A stretch of 52,555 nt of DNA. Origin: Patescibacteria group bacterium (GTDB lineage: Bacteria > Patescibacteriota > Patescibacteriia > Patescibacteriales > BM507). The notes under the pieces were generated by a model, which saw only the letters and a list, made by a program, of their open reading frames with translations, was not told the origin of the DNA and ran no database searches. Numbering within the stretch: position 1 is the first letter of the stretch; the number at the start of each line of letters is the position of its first letter. A program made the translations under genes and the position numbers. Positions 49,723 through 52,555 of the stretch are shown piece by piece. The stretch covers positions 1-52,555 of the forward strand of contig JAQIDC010000016.1 of assembly GCA_027858235.1 (NCBI GenBank), written 5' to 3'.

Positions 49723-51702
49723 TTATTCTACATCAACTGGTGTTGGTGGTGTTGGTTCAACAGCTTCTTCCGGTGCAGGTGCTGGTTTTTCTTCTGGGGT
49801 TTCGTCTGCCGGAGTTTGTTTTTCAGAAGTATCAGCAGGCTCCTCAGTAGATAATTTGTCTACAGGTTCTTCTATCGACGCTCCATCACCTTCTTCAGCT
49901 CCATCACCTTCTTCAACTCCTTCACCTTCTTCAACTCCTTCACCTTCGTCACCTTCGTCAGTTTCTTCACCACCTTCTATATTCCCCTCTTGAGAGGGGT
50001 GCCTAGGGGGCGGGGTGTGTTCTTCTTCATCTTCTTCACCCGTAGTTTCCTCACTCGAGGTTTCTTCTTCTGGAGTATCAGAAGGATCCTCAGTAGATAA
50101 TTCATCTGCTGGTTGTTCCTCTGCGAGTTCTTGCGATAGATTTTCCTCATCCTCTCCTTCCTCTTTTTCTTCGCCCACTGCTTCTCCCTCTTCATCTTCT
50201 TGTTTATTCTGTTCATCTTCGCCATCACCATCTACTGGAGTTTCTTCAGCTACGGGAAGTTCTACTGCTGTCTGTCTTAATAGAAGGGGCTCATAATCAT
50301 CCGCACTTGGATCATTTTTTGATAAATTAATATGTCCAGGCGTTCCACAGTTATAAAGTTGAGCGTCTACATTCCAATAAGATTGCATTGTTTCTAAATC
50401 AGTTGAAGTCATTATACTCGGGTCACATGTATGCCAACTTTCAACATCACCGCCATCACCAGGTGTCAAATTTCTCTCCATTGACCATTTTTCTCCAACC
50501 TCATTTACCCCTACTGGCCAATCACTAGATCCTGGAACAGGTGTACTATCAATAATATTTCCATCACTATCCTTCAAAACAATTTGTCCATTTTCACTAT
50601 AATCATCAATATAGTCTAGGCTAGAATTTGGTTGATTCATCGGAACTGCAATATCTGAATGATGGCTTTTCCCTGGGTGGCTTGCAATCAAGAAGTATCC
50701 ATTAGCTGGAATTCTCCTGCTGGCTGGTATCATATATGTTCTGCCCCCTGTTCTTAGCTCATCGATTTCCCATATTCCAATATTTATTTCATGATCTGTC
50801 ATATTTCGAAGCTCTATCCATTCATCACCACTGTGTTTTGTACCAGCATCATCTTCACTTCCCATCCACATAATTTCGTTTATCACAACATCTCCTTCTC
50901 CAATTTCTGGAGGAATCTCCCAAACACCACTAAGAACAATATTTGAAATAACCTCTCTATCACTAAATCCACTTACCTCTTCTTGGTCACCCGTAAAAAC
51001 AAAATCGAATTCACATGTTTTTGACCAATATATATTATCATCACTATTTATATTTACCTCAAATGAAAACGTATCGCTATCCTCTGAATTCATATTCAAA
51101 CCGTACAACTCAAAATCGGCAAGCATCCCATCATAAATAGTCAGTCCATTCATTTTCATTTCCAAATAAAGCTCACTGCACAATATTTCACTCTCATCTT
51201 CAAAATCAATACTACCCTTGTAGTCCATATCCAACTCACCGCCATTCTGAACAACTATTTCACGTTCAGTGCTCATGTCTGGGGTAACTGCTGGGAAAAA
51301 ATTGTCTTGAGAATATAGATCAAAATTTAAGTTAGCAGCTGCAATATAATTATCTTTTGATTCTTCAATATCACTAAAATAAGAAATTGTATTACCAATA
51401 TTTGATAAAGCAACCCAATTTATCGCAACCATCAAAAACATAGCTACTGTTTTTGTCATCATTCTAAAATATGCCTTAGCAACACCATGAATGAGATTTT
51501 TCATTTCTATTCCTTGATTTATGTTTGACTCTATTCTTGCAGGAATTATAATTTTTAAATCTTCGTTGTTTTTTATATGAATATTTTTCTGAACCTCCCT
51601 AGCCTCCATCAAACCACTAACTCTTTCGGAAATAGAAAACTCCAAAGTATTCAAACTTTTTCTTTTACTACAATTCAATTTTTTATTCCCGTCTACTTTC
51701 AT
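49723..51702 (-). CDS. TasA/camelysin-like protein with lamin-tail domain and long acidic tail
   Basis: A 659-residue protein. A hydrophobic signal lies at about 83-105 (TVAMFLMVAINWVALSNIGN), followed by YFSDIEESKDNYIAAANLNF, the S/D...N-x-F/L-x-A-G-x-L-D pattern of SipW-processed fibre proteins. An ATG at 51504, preceded by AAGGAA, is a likely alternative start. A lamin-tail domain is at ~270-400 (VVINEIMWMG, GDEWIELRNM). After ~470 the chain is a Pro/Glu/Asp/Thr low-complexity tail with repeated EEGEG/EEGDG and ELSTEDPSDT units. No sorting signal is present. The segment HTPPPRHPSQEGN is encoded by a palindromic repeat. The SipW-like peptidase gene is directly upstream. Confidence 0.85.
   Translation of the reverse strand: MKVDGNKKLNCSKRKSLNTLEFSISERVSGLMEAREVQKNIHIKNNEDLKIIIPARIESNINQGIEMKNLIHGVAKAYFRMMTKTVAMFLMVAINWVALSNIGNTISYFSDIEESKDNYIAAANLNFDLYSQDNFFPAVTPDMSTEREIVVQNGGELDMDYKGSIDFEDESEILCSELYLEMKMNGLTIYDGMLADFELYGLNMNSEDSDTFSFEVNINSDDNIYWSKTCEFDFVFTGDQEEVSGFSDREVISNIVLSGVWEIPPEIGEGDVVINEIMWMGSEDDAGTKHSGDEWIELRNMTDHEINIGIWEIDELRTGGRTYMIPASRRIPANGYFLIASHPGKSHHSDIAVPMNQPNSSLDYIDDYSENGQIVLKDSDGNIIDSTPVPGSSDWPVGVNEVGEKWSMERNLTPGDGGDVESWHTCDPSIMTSTDLETMQSYWNVDAQLYNCGTPGHINLSKNDPSADDYEPLLLRQTAVELPVAEETPVDGDGEDEQNKQEDEEGEAVGEEKEEGEDEENLSQELAEEQPADELSTEDPSDTPEEETSSEETTGEEDEEEHTPPPRHPSQEGNIEGGEETDEGDEGEGVEEGEGVEEGDGAEEGDGASIEEPVDKLSTEEPADTSEKQTPADETPEEKPAPAPEEAVEPTPPTPVDVE
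49981..50022. repeat. Palindromic repeat inserted in frame in the TasA-like gene
   Basis: The GC-rich block contains the hairpin CCCCTCTTGAGAGGGG (49984-49999) and ends GGGGCGGGGTGTGTTC. It differs sharply from the flanking acidic-tail codons, and the GGGGTGTGTT end recurs at 52537-52546. In the minus strand it is translated as HTPPPRHPSQEGN. Confidence 0.65.
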
Positions 51703-51721
51703 ATTCTATTTTGAATTATCT

Positions 51722-51856
51722 TTTTCATCTGAATCGCGTGAGAGCGATTCATCCGTCTCGTCTCGAAGAGACCTGGATGGATTATTCTTTTACATTTTCA
51801 TCTGAATCGCGTGAGAGCGATTCATCCGTCTCGTCTCGAAGAGACCTGGATGGATT
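51722..51856. repeat. Direct duplication of a 62 bp palindromic element
   Basis: TTTTCATCTGAATCGCGTG begins both copies, 51722-51783 and 51795-51856, which look identical over 62 bases and are separated by 11 bases (period 73). Each contains the hairpins GAATCGC/GCGATTC and GTCTC/GAGAC. The second copy encodes the end of the SipW-like peptidase; the first lies across and beyond its stop. Confidence 0.85.
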
Positions 51857-52366
51857 TTTACCTTTTCTTATTTTCTGAGCTTCTTTCCAGATCTTCTCAC
51901 CTTCTCCATAAACTATAATTAAAGCTGGTACAACTATTAAAAACAAAAAACCATAGGGCTTTTTAGCCGTACTAATAGCATACCCAAGATATGGAACATC
52001 TAAAAATACTTTTCCAATAACCTTATCTTTGGCAATTTTATTATTATCTGCTGCATTATTAGCGTCACCCTTCGTTGTATAACTTATATCTCCATCATCA
52101 TTTAATATTTCAACTATTCTGTGAGTTGTTGGAGTTTCGGTTCTTGTATTTTTCCCAAAAGTAATAATATCTCCAATTTTATAATCAGCAACTGGTTTAG
52201 CGACAATCACACTCCCAGTCTTTATCGCCGGTTCCATTGAACCAGAAAGAACCACAAACACTTTGAGGTTCCCGGTAATAGGCAAAATTGACACAAGAAG
52301 CACTACACCGATAACTACTATCAGTGAAAAAAATACTACTTGAATTGTCTTTAGAACTTTTTTCAT
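51782..52366 (-). CDS. sipW: SipW-like (ER-type) signal peptidase I
   Basis: A 194-residue protein. An N-terminal helix (about 8-30) precedes the catalytic S43 in VLSGSMEPAIKTGS. H82 in TTHRIVEI replaces the Lys of classic bacterial enzymes, and YTTKGDANNAAD carries the conserved Asp residues; this is the Ser-His-Asp ER/SipW type. A second helix is at about 138-155. It would trim TasA-like exported proteins, fitting the next gene. The last ~24 residues (NPSRSLRDETDESLSRDSDE, then NVKE) are encoded by the duplicated palindromic element. The symbol is by analogy. Confidence 0.9.
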   Translation of the reverse strand: MKKVLKTIQVVFFSLIVVIGVVLLVSILPITGNLKVFVVLSGSMEPAIKTGSVIVAKPVADYKIGDIITFGKNTRTETPTTHRIVEILNDDGDISYTTKGDANNAADNNKIAKDKVIGKVFLDVPYLGYAISTAKKPYGFLFLIVVPALIIVYGEGEKIWKEAQKIRKGKNPSRSLRDETDESLSRDSDENVKE

Positions 52367-52378
52367 AAATTATCTATT

Positions 52379-52550
52379 TGTCATCGCGAGGAGCGCTAGC
52401 GACGTGGCGATCTCCTCACCCCCCTGTCATCCTCAGCTTGACTGGGGATCCAGAATTTTCTACTCCCCTCTCGACGAGGTGAATCGACCTCGGGAGAGAG
52501 AAGGTACCCTGGGGTAGGGGTGGCAGCTTTGCTGACGGGGTGTGTTTTTC
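52379..52550. repeat. Composite cluster of palindromic repeats at the right edge
   Basis: Three distinct blocks follow one another: TGTCATCGCGAGGAGCGCTA (stem ATCGC/GCGAT), TGTCATCCTCAGCTTGACTG followed by GGGATCCAG (stem ATCC.CA/TG.GGAT), and CCCCTCTCGACGAGG ... GGTAGGGG-like sequence ending CGGGGTGTGTTTTTC. All three resemble interspersed palindromic repeats seen in many unrelated genomes, by memory. No gene is seen between 52367 and 52555. Confidence 0.65.
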
Positions 52551-52555
52551 TATTA

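Overview
The window looks like chromosomal DNA of an uncultured, AT-rich bacterium of the Patescibacteria/CPR type (Parcubacteria-like). This placement is inferred from gene style: short RpoA and AlaS, fused enzymes, a reduced dcw remnant (ddl-ftsQ), very large DUF11/lamin-tail surface proteins with a sortase, and TGA used as a normal stop. No rRNA, tRNA or CRISPR array was found.

Left end (1-5.5 kb): a repeat-rich, eroding region. It holds the tail of an IS110-family transposase, the last codons of a REP-associated (RAYT) transposase, REP-like inverted repeats with core GGTACCTGACCCC, four copies of a second ~33 bp repeat placed just after plus-strand genes, several small membrane or secreted ORFs, YggT- and GlsB-type membrane proteins, and a DEAD-box helicase cut by an in-frame TAA.

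5.5-15.7 kb (plus strand): a stand-alone response regulator overlaps a MacA-like adaptor, followed without gaps by a MacB-type ATPase and two FtsX/MacB permeases. Then come a WecG-type glycosyltransferase fused to an RppH-like NUDIX domain, gltX, and an EnvC-like M23 peptidase. 15.7-18.5 kb: a Xer recombinase (minus) faces two short secreted-protein genes; a dif-like site lies at 18163-18190 and its half-site sits at the xer promoter.

18.2-25 kb (minus): ftsQ, ddl, serS, a NUDIX hydrolase, lysS fused to an HD hydrolase domain, and greA. 25.2-30.4 kb (minus): a polysaccharide locus (flippase, two glycosyltransferases, DUF192 lipoprotein, O-antigen-ligase-like protein). 30.5-35 kb (minus): infA-rpmJ-rpsM-rpsK-rpsD-rpoA-rplQ-rplM-rpsI from a near-consensus promoter. 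RpoA lacks the usual C-terminal domain and ends in an AT-hook-like tail. 35-40.8 kb (minus): alaS, a lipoprotein, two methyltransferases and an MFS transporter.

40.8-52.4 kb (minus): a candidate structured RNA, a small gene broken by an in-frame TAA, and a surface-display locus: SipW-like signal peptidase, TasA/camelysin-like lamin-tail protein with an acidic tail, LPATG-anchored DUF11 protein, Cys-rich lipoprotein, a ~1720-residue multidomain protein with an LAETG signal, and a sortase. The likely flow is export, trimming by the SipW-like peptidase, then sortase attachment. Palindromic repeats have entered coding sequence in this locus and crowd the right end.
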